The notes under the pieces are model-generated. The model did no database searches. It was not told the DNA's origin and saw only the letters and a program-made list of their open reading frames with translations. The position numbers and the translations under genes are program-made. Below, in pieces: positions 16,769 through 24,400 of a DNA stretch of 46,185 bases. How positions within the stretch are numbered: the stretch's first letter is position 1; every line of letters begins with the position of its first letter. The DNA comes from Lachnospiraceae bacterium UBA7093 (GTDB taxonomy: Bacteria > Bacillota > Clostridia > Lachnospirales > Lachnospiraceae): NCBI GenBank assembly GCA_002492465.1, contig DKYT01000064.1:67479-113663 (forward strand). Direction: 5' to 3'.

Positions 16769-17438
16769 AATTGCCTCCCTGCAAAACCAATCCCGCTAGG
16801 ATCTCATGGTAATCTTTTATAAAATAATCGGAAAGTCTTCGCTTATCAGCATCCTGATACTCGGAATAAGCGTCCCATACGGCGCAGACCTTCATGCCCG
16901 CCGCCTTTCCCGCAAGAATGCCCGGCACAATATCTTCAAATACCAGGCATTTATCCGGGCTTACGCCGCATACCCTTGCCGCTTCCAGATAAACATCCGG
17001 CGCAGGTTTTCCTTTTTCCACATCGCATGCGGTTACGATTCCGTCAAAGGCTTCCAAAAGCCCATGTACCTGCATAACCTTTTCTACCAGTACTCTGGAA
17101 TTGCTGCTGGCAATCCCCAGACGGATTCCCGCTTCTTTGCAATATTTCACAAATTCCCGCACCCCTGCCTTCAGGGGCACATGATAAGTGTATTGATCCC
17201 ATGCCATTTGATTCCATGCCGCCTTAATGGTTTCAACGGAATCCGGTATTGAAAATCTTTCTTTGAAATATTCCGCCGTTTCCGAAAAACTCATTCCTTC
17301 AATGTCCGCCTGAAGCCCTTCGGGAAGGGGAATTCCAAAGCTTCCAAGGTATGCAATATCTATCTCATGCCAGATCCACATAGAGTCCACCAGCGACCCG
17401 TCCAAATCAAAAAGTACCGCTTCTATATTCCGGAGCAT
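16761..17438 (-). CDS. HAD-family phosphatase (beta-phosphoglucomutase-like)
   Basis: 225-residue haloacid-dehalogenase hydrolase. Motif I is LFDLDGSLVDS (nucleophile D11, acid/base D13), motif II GIASSNS, and motif III/IV KPAPDVYLEAARVCGV...CLVFEDIVPGILAGKAAG. A helical cap lies between motif I and II, as in beta-phosphoglucomutase and phosphoglycolate phosphatase; the substrate is unclear. The ATG at 17436-17438 overlaps the RsuA-type gene by 16 bp, with GAAGGAAGAGG upstream. A longer in-frame reading to 17609 only duplicates RsuA coding sequence. Confidence 0.9.
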   Translation of the reverse strand: MLRNIEAVLFDLDGSLVDSMWIWHEIDIAYLGSFGIPLPEGLQADIEGMSFSETAEYFKERFSIPDSVETIKAAWNQMAWDQYTYHVPLKAGVREFVKYCKEAGIRLGIASSNSRVLVEKVMQVHGLLEAFDGIVTACDVEKGKPAPDVYLEAARVCGVSPDKCLVFEDIVPGILAGKAAGMKVCAVWDAYSEYQDADKRRLSDYFIKDYHEILAGLVLQGGNCV

Positions 17439-18163
17439 AAATTCATAACCTCTTCCTTCGTTAGTTCTCTGATCTGTCCCTCTTTCAGCCCCTCGTCCAG
17501 ATAGAGGCTTCCCATGGACAGACGCTTTAAATAAACCACTTCCGTCCCCACCCCATGGAACATACGCTTGATCTGATGATATTTTCCCTCTGTAATGGCA
17601 ATGCGGCATTGGCAGCCCTCCCGCCAGAGAATCCGTGCCGGGCGTGTTTTCTCTTCTTTTCCAATGAAGACCCCTTCTTCCAACGCCTTTGCCATTTCCT
17701 CCGTCAGCGGTTCCCTGGCGGTTACAAAATATTGCTTGGGAACATGCTTTTTGGGAGAAAGAAGCTTATGAGCCAATGCGCCGTCATTTGTGAGCAGGAG
17801 AAGTCCTACGGTATCCTTATCCAGTCGTCCCACCGGAAAAATATCCCGGATGGGAACGCCGCCCAAGCCGCCCGGCTCATTTCCTTCCGTCAGCTGCTCT
17901 CTCATAAGATCCAGCACAGTTTTCTCTTTTGCGTCCTCCGTTGCCGTGATCACCCCCGGAGGCTTGTTCATCATAAAATACACATAAGGGCTGTAGGTGT
18001 AGTCTTTTCCCTGGCACGTAATCCGAACGGAGGTTTCATCCACCTGGGCGTCCGGCTTCTTCACCGCCTGTCCATCAACTAAAACCATGCCCTTTCGGAT
18101 CAGCTCTTTTACCTGGCTTCTGGTGCCTATATTCATTTCGCATAATAATCTGTCGATTCTCAT
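17423..18163 (-). CDS. RsuA/RluB-family pseudouridine synthase
   Basis: 246 residues: S4 domain at 1-45 (MRIDRLLCEMNIGTRSQVKE) and the synthase domain with the catalytic aspartate in VGRLDKDTVGLLLLTNDG (D115), plus ITEGKYHQIKRMF. RsuA modifies 16S rRNA and RluB 23S rRNA; the length fits RsuA-like enzymes but the target is not provable here. Start chosen at ATG 18161-18163, which matches the family N-terminus. The alternative ATG four codons upstream lies within a promoter -10 box. No ribosome site precedes either, so the mRNA may be leaderless. First gene of the operon running to recU. Confidence 0.9.
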   Translation of the reverse strand: MRIDRLLCEMNIGTRSQVKELIRKGMVLVDGQAVKKPDAQVDETSVRITCQGKDYTYSPYVYFMMNKPPGVITATEDAKEKTVLDLMREQLTEGNEPGGLGGVPIRDIFPVGRLDKDTVGLLLLTNDGALAHKLLSPKKHVPKQYFVTAREPLTEEMAKALEEGVFIGKEEKTRPARILWREGCQCRIAITEGKYHQIKRMFHGVGTEVVYLKRLSMGSLYLDEGLKEGQIRELTKEEVMNLCSGI

Positions 18164-18168
18164 AAACA
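18140..18168 (+). promoter_or_regulatory. possible SigE-type sporulation promoter of ylbJ
   Basis: GCATAAT (18140-18146), 14 bp, CATAAACA (18161-18168). This resembles the mother-cell SigE consensus (-35 KMATATT, -10 CATACANT) with correct spacing and a few mismatches. ylbJ is a SigE gene in Bacillus. The element lies inside the divergent RsuA-type coding start. Confidence 0.35.
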
Positions 18169-18170
18169 TT

Positions 18171-18179
18171 ATCATAACA
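18171..18179 (-). promoter_or_regulatory. extended -10 promoter of the RsuA-type operon
   Basis: Minus strand TGT-TATGAT, an extended -10 element, ends 7 bp before the ATG at 18163. The predicted transcription start coincides with that start codon or lies one base before it. No recognisable -35 is seen. Confidence 0.5.
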
Positions 18180-18198
18180 CAAAAAGGAACCTGGGACT

Positions 18199-19143
18199 AT
18201 GACGAAACTGAAAATTTATCTCTGCAGCTTTGGCGCCTTTTTGCTTACTCTGGTGATTCTTTCTTTTCCCGCCGACTGTCTTTCCCTTGCTTTAAAGGGA
18301 TTAAACCTGTGGTTTGAGAAAATGATTCCAACCCTGTTCCCCTTTATGGTTCTCTCCGGCATGATTATCCAAATGAATTTAACGGATGCCTTTGTGAAAA
18401 TTCTAAATCCCGTTCTGGGAAGACTGTTTCGCTTAAAAAGCGCCTGTATTTACGGAATTCTTGTGGGCTTTTTGTGCGGCTTTCCCATGGGCGCCCATGT
18501 TGCCGCCAGGCTTTATGAGGAAAAACAGATCAACCGGCAGGAGGCGTCCCTTCTCCTGGCGTTCTGTAATAACATCGGACCTGTGTATTTTTTAAGCTTC
18601 GTTCTTCCCACGCTGTCCCTCCATAAAAAGCTTCCCTTTTTACTGGGGATGTACGGCATCCCTTTCCTCTATGGACTGTTTTTGCGCTATGTGATCTATG
18701 GGAAGCATATAGGAGAACGCGGGGAAAAAATCCCCCAAAAAGAAAAGGCGGTTCCTTCGTTGCTTCAGGCGTTGGACGACTCCATTTTCAGAGCCCTGGG
18801 CAGCATTGCAAAGCTGGGCGGGTACATGGTTTTTTTCAACCTTCTGTTCATTCTGCCTGCCCTTGTGGCAAAATATCTTCCTGTTTCCCCAAAGGGTTCC
18901 CGGCTGTTTACGGGGTTTGCAGGCTGTTTTCTTGAAATCACCGGAGGAATCGGACTTTTGGGAGAGCAAGCCCCTTTTTTTGTACTCTGCGTTCTTCCCT
19001 TCGGAGGGTTATCCTGTATTGCCCAGACCTACAGCATGATCAAGCATACGGATCTGTCCATCCTGGAATATGTGATGCATAAAATGATTCTCACCGCAGT
19101 CACCGTTTTTTATTACCTTTTATCAGCAAATATATGGTCTTAG
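18199..19143 (+). CDS. ylbJ: sporulation integral membrane protein YlbJ
   Basis: 314-residue polytopic membrane protein with a Gate (nucleoside-recognition) fold, needed for spore cortex or heat resistance in Bacillus and conserved in spore formers. Visible signatures: IPTLFPFMVLSGMI, GFLCGFPMGAHVAARLYEE and AFCNNIGPVYFLSFVLPT, with about eight hydrophobic segments. It is alone on the plus strand between two minus-strand operons. It diverges from the RsuA-type gene by 35 bp and its last 44 bp overlap the 3' end of the amidase gene tail to tail. AAAAAGGA lies ten bases before the ATG. Its presence indicates a sporulating host. Confidence 0.88.
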   Translation: MTKLKIYLCSFGAFLLTLVILSFPADCLSLALKGLNLWFEKMIPTLFPFMVLSGMIIQMNLTDAFVKILNPVLGRLFRLKSACIYGILVGFLCGFPMGAHVAARLYEEKQINRQEASLLLAFCNNIGPVYFLSFVLPTLSLHKKLPFLLGMYGIPFLYGLFLRYVIYGKHIGERGEKIPQKEKAVPSLLQALDDSIFRALGSIAKLGGYMVFFNLLFILPALVAKYLPVSPKGSRLFTGFAGCFLEITGGIGLLGEQAPFFVLCVLPFGGLSCIAQTYSMIKHTDLSILEYVMHKMILTAVTVFYYLLSANIWS

Positions 19144-20368
19144 CCAACACAAAGGAAACGAAAAGCATACAGACTGCAATGCCTGCTATGACCACTATCA
19201 CCCATACCCCGTCGGAGGAAGCGTCCGGTTCTTCCTGGTCATAGGAAATTTCCCTGTAGTTTTTCTGTGCTTCCCTCAGCATTGCTTCCTGCCTTTGCGC
19301 CTCCTCCCGGCGCAAACGCTCCGGATCGGGAATGGGATCGATGACCACGGTATTACTCTGCGCCCATACGTCAAAGCCGTTGCTTGCCTGGGCGCAGAGG
19401 GTAATTCTTTCATCGAAGGGAAGGTAGATGGTAAAGCTATGACTTTTGGCGGATTGGTCCCATGCCTCGGGTCTTGGCCATGCCTCCGGAAGGGAAAAGG
19501 TATTGCCGTTGTCCAGGCTGTAACGGCTGTACAGAATATAGCTGTCTCCATCTTCCGCTTCCATACGCACCGTAGCCTCTCCAGTTTCCTGATTGAGATT
19601 AGTTACCTCTATATAGCACAGCTCCGGCTCCGTTTTATCGGGTCTTACAAGCCCGGAGGGAATCTGGGTTTCGGGTACAGGATAGTCGCTGTAATCCACC
19701 CCTAAAAGTTCCGACTTTAATCCGAAATATTTGGCGGCGGCAGTGGCATCCAGCCGCCCCAGTTCTCTCAGCTGTTCCTCTCCCTGTTGATAAAAGGGCT
19801 TGTCTTTGTCATGATCCAAATGGCAATGCTCGATCAGCGCAGAGGGAACGCCCTCCTGGGTACAATAGCGGAGAATTCCATAATAGTTCTCGTCCCGGTC
19901 GTTAAGCCTTGTCTTGATGCCCCTGGAGTACAGTCCCGTGGCAGTCAGCTCCTCCATTTGAATCAGCCCGAAGGAACGCCCTTTGGCATAAAATTCTCCC
20001 CCTGCCGGCACCCATACCTCCGCTCCGAACAGATTATGCTCCACAGAAGAATTAAAATGCAGGCAAAAAAGAAAATCAGCGTTTTTTTCGCCTGCAAACA
20101 CAGCTCTGTCCTTGATGCTCATATCCTGATCCTGATCGTGGGTCAGATAGACGGTAACACCCTCATATTTTTCCAACTCTGTTTTCATGGCTTCCGCCAC
20201 CACCAGAGTCATATCTTTTTCCGTATATCCCTCATACTGTGCTCCAAGATTTTCGCCGCCGTGACCGGGATCAATCACGAGCACCAGCGGTTTTGCCGCC
20301 TGTGCCCTGAGGCAGATAAGAAAAAAAGCTATCCCTGTGAGGAGAATCCATTTTCGTTTCCTGATCAA
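19100..20368 (-). CDS. membrane-anchored N-acetylmuramoyl-L-alanine amidase (Amidase_3)
   Basis: 422 residues. The N-terminal signal peptide (about 1-25, RAQA) is followed by an Amidase_3 domain at 28-215: zinc ligands H36 in IDPGHGGE, E50 and H104 in CLHFNSS, and catalytic Glu180 in ALIEHCHLD. After it comes a beta-rich Ig/Fn3-like domain (about 250-345, ending CAQASNGFDVWAQSNTVVID), a charged helical linker, and a C-terminal membrane span at about 388-413 with a basic tail. Thus the enzyme should sit outside, held by its C-terminus. CwlD-type amidases are relatives, but this architecture is longer. The start is TTG with GGAG eight bases upstream; a strong terminator ends only 15 bp before it. 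Confidence 0.87.
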   Translation of the reverse strand: MIRKRKWILLTGIAFFLICLRAQAAKPLVLVIDPGHGGENLGAQYEGYTEKDMTLVVAEAMKTELEKYEGVTVYLTHDQDQDMSIKDRAVFAGEKNADFLFCLHFNSSVEHNLFGAEVWVPAGGEFYAKGRSFGLIQMEELTATGLYSRGIKTRLNDRDENYYGILRYCTQEGVPSALIEHCHLDHDKDKPFYQQGEEQLRELGRLDATAAAKYFGLKSELLGVDYSDYPVPETQIPSGLVRPDKTEPELCYIEVTNLNQETGEATVRMEAEDGDSYILYSRYSLDNGNTFSLPEAWPRPEAWDQSAKSHSFTIYLPFDERITLCAQASNGFDVWAQSNTVVIDPIPDPERLRREEAQRQEAMLREAQKNYREISYDQEEPDASSDGVWVIVVIAGIAVCMLFVSFVLAKTIYLLIKGNKKR

Positions 20369-20382
20369 TCTCTTTACTCCTT

Positions 20383-20418
20383 AAAAACCCGGCTTACTTT
20401 TGCTGGGTAAGCCGGGTT
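20383..20418 (-). terminator. Rho-independent terminator of the recG-coaD operon
   Basis: A 12-bp perfect stem, AACCCGGCTTAC (20386-20397) with GTAAGCCGGGTT (20407-20418), loop of 9 nt, followed on the minus strand by TTTTT. It directly abuts the amidase ribosome site. Confidence 0.92.
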
Positions 20419-20441
20419 CTGTCTTACATAAAGCTGCAAAA

Positions 20442-21068
20442 TTACAGCAGATCCAAATTTAAGTTATCGCCGTTATCCTTCGCTTTTTCCGCGGAATCAT
20501 TCAGATCTTCTCCTATGTATTCGTCCGCCTCGGGAGGATTCAGTTCCACTCTGTTTGCGTTCACCACATCGTTATAATGGTTCAGAGCGTTGATAAAGCT
20601 TTCGTAGTGATCGGTGGTTGTCCGCATGGTCTGGGTCATCAGATTTTCTACGTTTGCAAGGATATCGTCGGTATACTGCATTGCCGCCATACGCATATTG
20701 TTTGCCTCAATGGTGGCGTTATCCAATATCTCCTGTGCCTGCTGGGTTGCCATTTTTACCACTTCATTTGCCTGTGCATATGCCTGCTGCATAATCTCAT
20801 GCTCGTTGATCAGCTCGTTGGTATGGACGGTGGCGTCATTGATCAGCGCTTCCGCCTTTGCCCGGGCATCGTTTAAAATCGCTTCCTTATTGCTGATAAT
20901 CTTCTGGTACCGTTTGATTTCATCCGGCGTTTTCATGCGAAGCTCCCGAAGAAGCTCGTCGATCTCTTCTTTATTTACAACGATCTTGGTGTTTGAAAGC
21001 GGCTGGTATTTACAGCCGTCAATGTATTCCTCTATCTCGTCAATTAATTGTTCGATTCTGCTGCTCAT
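20442..21068 (-). CDS. coiled-coil protein, ATPase-subunit-H/DivIVA-like, unknown function
   Basis: 208 residues, almost wholly helical and rich in Ala, Glu and Asn, with a long coiled coil at about 45-150 (NKEAILNDARAKAEALINDA; QQAQEILDNATIEANNMRMA) and an acidic, Asn-rich disordered tail. The pattern resembles V-type ATPase subunit H/E or DivIVA-like scaffolds found next to coaD in many Clostridia; it has no membrane span and no other ATPase genes nearby, so an ATPase role is unlikely. A scaffold role at the division site or spore is possible but unproven. It lies 14 bp after coaD and is the last gene before the terminator. Confidence 0.75.
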   Translation of the reverse strand: MSSRIEQLIDEIEEYIDGCKYQPLSNTKIVVNKEEIDELLRELRMKTPDEIKRYQKIISNKEAILNDARAKAEALINDATVHTNELINEHEIMQQAYAQANEVVKMATQQAQEILDNATIEANNMRMAAMQYTDDILANVENLMTQTMRTTTDHYESFINALNHYNDVVNANRVELNPPEADEYIGEDLNDSAEKAKDNGDNLNLDLL

Positions 21069-21082
21069 GCGCCTTCCCCCGT

Positions 21083-21574
21083 TTATTCCTTCCCGAATCC
21101 ATATTTCTGATATACCAGTTTTGCCACAAAATCAGGAACGCACATGGAGATATCGCCGTTAAAGCTGGCGATTTCTTTTACGCTGGAGGAACTCAGATAG
21201 GCATATTCCAGACTGGTGGTAAGGAAAATGGTATCCAGCGCTCCGTTGGAAAGCTTTGCGTTTGTCTGTGCATTCTGAAGTTCGTATTCAAAGTCGGTAA
21301 TGGCACGCAGCCCCCTGATTACCACGTGAATATCCCTGGATCTGGCATAATCCACCAAAAGTCCGCTGAAGGACTCCACCTTCACATTGGGAATATCCCT
21401 GACTGCTTCCTGTAATATCTTAACACGTTCTTCCACAGAAAACAATGGAGTCTTTAGTTTATTATTTAAAACGCTGACTGTCAATTCGTCAAAAATCTTG
21501 GCCGCTCTTCTGATCACATCCAAGTGACCGAAGGTAACCGGATCAAAGCTTCCCGGGTAAATTGCTGATTTCAT
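21083..21574 (-). CDS. coaD: pantetheine-phosphate adenylyltransferase
   Basis: 163 residues; transfers AMP from ATP to 4'-phosphopantetheine in coenzyme A synthesis. Nucleotidyltransferase motif YPGSFDPVTFGHLDVI (H17) at the N-terminus, LRAITDFEYELQNAQTN in the middle and the phosphate-binding YLSSSSVKEIASF near the end. Length is normal for the family. The ATG overlaps the rsmD stop codon in an ATGA, the standard rsmD-coaD coupling in Firmicutes. Confidence 0.97.
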   Translation of the reverse strand: MKSAIYPGSFDPVTFGHLDVIRRAAKIFDELTVSVLNNKLKTPLFSVEERVKILQEAVRDIPNVKVESFSGLLVDYARSRDIHVVIRGLRAITDFEYELQNAQTNAKLSNGALDTIFLTTSLEYAYLSSSSVKEIASFNGDISMCVPDFVAKLVYQKYGFGKE

Positions 21575-22128
21575 GCCGATTCCTCTTTCCTCACAAAAAT
21601 ATGCTTGTTTGTTTTGTAATTTTTAACCTTTACGATCTCATAACCCATTTCCTTCAGAAAGCCGGTCTCCCTCCCGATTTCCGCCTCCAAAATAATCAGA
21701 GTGCGCTCCGTAACATAGGGCTGGGATAAAAGCATCCGGAATACCTTTTCTTCATACCCCGCCTGATAAGGGGGATCCATAAAGATAATATCCGCTTCCT
21801 TCTCATGGATCATGGAAAGGGCGCTAAAAACCTCCTGTTTCAGAAGTGTAGCATCATTGGAAAATTTTGTAAAGGAAAGATTCTCCTGAATACAGGAAAT
21901 GGCTTCCCGTGCATTTTCCACAAAATACGCATGACTCGCCCCTCTGCTTAATGCCTCGATGCCGATTCCGCCGCTTCCTGCAAACAAATCGATGAAAATA
22001 CAGCCGGGGATCTCCCCCTGGATCATATTAAACAGGGTCTCCTTAATTCTGTCTGTGGTAGGTCTGGTGTCCATGCCTTCCGGCGTTTTCAGCCGAAGGC
22101 TTCTTGCTCTGCCTGCAATTACCCGCAT
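21571..22128 (-). CDS. rsmD: 16S rRNA (guanine(966)-N2)-methyltransferase RsmD
   Basis: 185-residue SAM-dependent methyltransferase for G966 of 16S rRNA. N-terminal MRVIAGRARSLRLKTPEGMD...RPTTDRIKETLFN, SAM-binding FIDLFAGSGGIGIEALSRGA and catalytic MDPPYQAGY. Two ATGs lie close together; the second (22126-22128) is nine bases after AAAGGA and gives the usual MRVIAG start, while the first is only three bases away from it, so the second is preferred. 19 bp after parC. Confidence 0.95.
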   Translation of the reverse strand: MRVIAGRARSLRLKTPEGMDTRPTTDRIKETLFNMIQGEIPGCIFIDLFAGSGGIGIEALSRGASHAYFVENAREAISCIQENLSFTKFSNDATLLKQEVFSALSMIHEKEADIIFMDPPYQAGYEEKVFRMLLSQPYVTERTLIILEAEIGRETGFLKEMGYEIVKVKNYKTNKHIFVRKEESA

Positions 22129-22147
22129 TGACATGATTCCTTTCTGT

Positions 22148-24385
22148 TTAAACTCTTACTTTGGTTCCCTTGCCATCCCTTTTCGCCGTTTTCAGCCGAT
22201 TCAGATCAAAGGACTTATCCTTATATTCGATGGTTTTGTCTATGCCGCTTTGGGTGAAATAAACCTTCTCCAGAAAATCCTTTTCTCCCAGCTTTATGCC
22301 CCGTACGCCAACGGCATTTTTCTTCTTTTCAGGAATTTCTTCTACCGGGAATTTCAGGAAAAAGCCCTCCGCGCTCTGTAACACAATATGCTTCTGGTCC
22401 GTTAAGGGACATACGCAGACCACCTGGTCCCCTTCTCCCAGCTTTGTGGCGGCAACGGTTCGCTTTGCCACGTCGAATTCTCCGCCGTCTACCACCTTCA
22501 TCATCCCGGATCTGGTAACAAAGATCAACCGGTAAAGGTTCAGGCTCATCTGGCTTGCCGCTGCAATTACAGTCTCCTTTTCGCCGTTGAAATTGCTCAC
22601 ATTGTCGATAGGGACCCCTTTATCCCTGAACTTTCCAAAGGGAAGATCCATAACCTTCAGAGTGTGCAGCTGTCCCTTATCTGTAAAAAGGCATATCCTG
22701 CCGGTATTCTTACAGGGAAAAACATATTTATTTTCCGTCTCCGCCGCCTCTTTGTTTCTCTCATAGGTCGCCTGGTCTATGGTTCTGGCATAACCGAATC
22801 TGTCCATCAGGAAGATCACTTCCATCTCTTCCGCTTTCTTTTCCACGTAGACCGCCTCCGCCCCGTTTTCAATCACCGTTTTGCGGGGATGGGCATAAGC
22901 GCTTCGGATTTCCTCCAGTTCGTTGATAATAACCTGCGCCATGGAATCCCTGCGGTCTAAAATATCCTCATACCGATAGATATTCGCCATGGTTTCCTCG
23001 TGGTCGTTGATCAAAGCTTCCAGTTCCAGACCGATCAGCTTGTAAAGACGCATCTCCAGTATGGCGTTTGCCTGCTTCTCCGTAAACATAAGCTGTGCTG
23101 CCATGATCTTGGATTCCTTGGAACGGAATTTAATGCCCTCAACTTTTCCCTCCGTCAGACATGCTTTCGCCATGGCGCGATCCTTTGAGCCCCGCAGAAT
23201 TTCGATTACCAGATCGATCACATTGCATGCTTTGATCAACCCTTCCTGAATTTCTTTTTTCTCCCGCTCCTTGGCAAGCAGGTTGGTATACTTCCTGGTG
23301 GCGGTTTGAAATTGGAAGGCAACGTTATGCCGGATAATATCTCTCAGTCCCATGACCTCCGGTCTGCCCTCCGCTATGGCAAGCATGTTTACCCCGAAGG
23401 TATCCTCCAGCCGGGTCTTTTTGTAAAGCATATTAATAAAATTGTCTACATCCGCGTCCTTTTTCAGTTCTATGACAATGCGGATGCCCTCCTTGGAGGA
23501 CTGATTGGAGATATCTACAATATCCTGGGTCTTTTTTGTCTCTGAAAGGGCTGCCACGTCCATCAGAAATTTAGAAATATTGGCGCCGATCATGGGATAA
23601 GGGATCTGGCTGATAATCACGTTAGTTTTGCCTGCCTTCCCCTTTTCCGTCTCCACCTTTCCCCGCACCTTAATTTTTCCTGTGCCGGTTTCATAAATTT
23701 CCTGAAGCTCATCCTTGTTGATTACAATGCCTCCGGTAGGGAAATCCGGTCCCTTTATGTATTTCATCAGCCCCTGTGTGGTAATGGATTCATCCTGCAT
23801 ATAAGCTTTGACCGCATCCAGAACCTCCCCCAAATTGTGGGGCGGAATGCTGGTCGCCATTCCCACGGCAATGCCCTCCGATCCGTTTACCAGCAGATTG
23901 GGGAACTTTACCGGTAAAACGGAAGGCTCCTTTTCCGTCTCGTCAAAATTAGGGATGAAATCCACCACGTCCTTGTCCAGATCGGATAAAAACGCTTCCT
24001 GGGTGACCTTTTCCAGCCTTGCCTCTGTGTAACGCATGGCGGCTGCTCCGTCTCCCTCAATATTGCCGAAATTTCCGTGACCGTCGATCAGGGGCAGCCC
24101 CTTTTTAAACGCCTGGGTCATCACCACCAGCGCCTCGTAAATGGAACTGTCTCCGTGAGGGTGGTATTTACCCATGGTATCTCCCACAATACGGGCGCTT
24201 TTCCGGTAAGGCTTGTCGTATTTGATTCCAAGCTCGTGCATATCGTAGAGAACTCTTCTCTGAACCGGTTTTAAACCGTCCCTGGCATCAGGCAAAGCTC
24301 TTGCAATGATAACGCTCATGGCGTAATCGATGTAAGATTTCTGCATTACCTCAGAGTACTCGGTTTTTATGATCTTTTCTTCCAT
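22148..24385 (-). CDS. parC: DNA topoisomerase IV subunit A
   Basis: 745-residue type IIA topoisomerase A subunit that decatenates daughter chromosomes. Breakage-reunion domain with catalytic Tyr119 in AAAMRYTEARL; quinolone region GKYHPHGDSSIYEAL, with Ser80 and Glu84 as in drug-sensitive enzymes. The C-terminal beta-propeller lacks a GyrA-box (QRRGGKG-type), which favours topoisomerase IV over gyrase, as does the N-terminus (EYSEVMQKSYIDYAMSVIIARA). Databases often label this Clostridia protein as a gyrase A. 15 bp after parE. Confidence 0.9.
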   Translation of the reverse strand: MEEKIIKTEYSEVMQKSYIDYAMSVIIARALPDARDGLKPVQRRVLYDMHELGIKYDKPYRKSARIVGDTMGKYHPHGDSSIYEALVVMTQAFKKGLPLIDGHGNFGNIEGDGAAAMRYTEARLEKVTQEAFLSDLDKDVVDFIPNFDETEKEPSVLPVKFPNLLVNGSEGIAVGMATSIPPHNLGEVLDAVKAYMQDESITTQGLMKYIKGPDFPTGGIVINKDELQEIYETGTGKIKVRGKVETEKGKAGKTNVIISQIPYPMIGANISKFLMDVAALSETKKTQDIVDISNQSSKEGIRIVIELKKDADVDNFINMLYKKTRLEDTFGVNMLAIAEGRPEVMGLRDIIRHNVAFQFQTATRKYTNLLAKEREKKEIQEGLIKACNVIDLVIEILRGSKDRAMAKACLTEGKVEGIKFRSKESKIMAAQLMFTEKQANAILEMRLYKLIGLELEALINDHEETMANIYRYEDILDRRDSMAQVIINELEEIRSAYAHPRKTVIENGAEAVYVEKKAEEMEVIFLMDRFGYARTIDQATYERNKEAAETENKYVFPCKNTGRICLFTDKGQLHTLKVMDLPFGKFRDKGVPIDNVSNFNGEKETVIAAASQMSLNLYRLIFVTRSGMMKVVDGGEFDVAKRTVAATKLGEGDQVVCVCPLTDQKHIVLQSAEGFFLKFPVEEIPEKKKNAVGVRGIKLGEKDFLEKVYFTQSGIDKTIEYKDKSFDLNRLKTAKRDGKGTKVRV

Positions 24386-24400
24386 ATCCGTCCTCGATTC

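Noticed and set aside
20442..21068. Subunit of a V-type or F-type ATPase
   Set aside because: Resemblance is only the general coiled-coil composition; no other ATPase genes are nearby.
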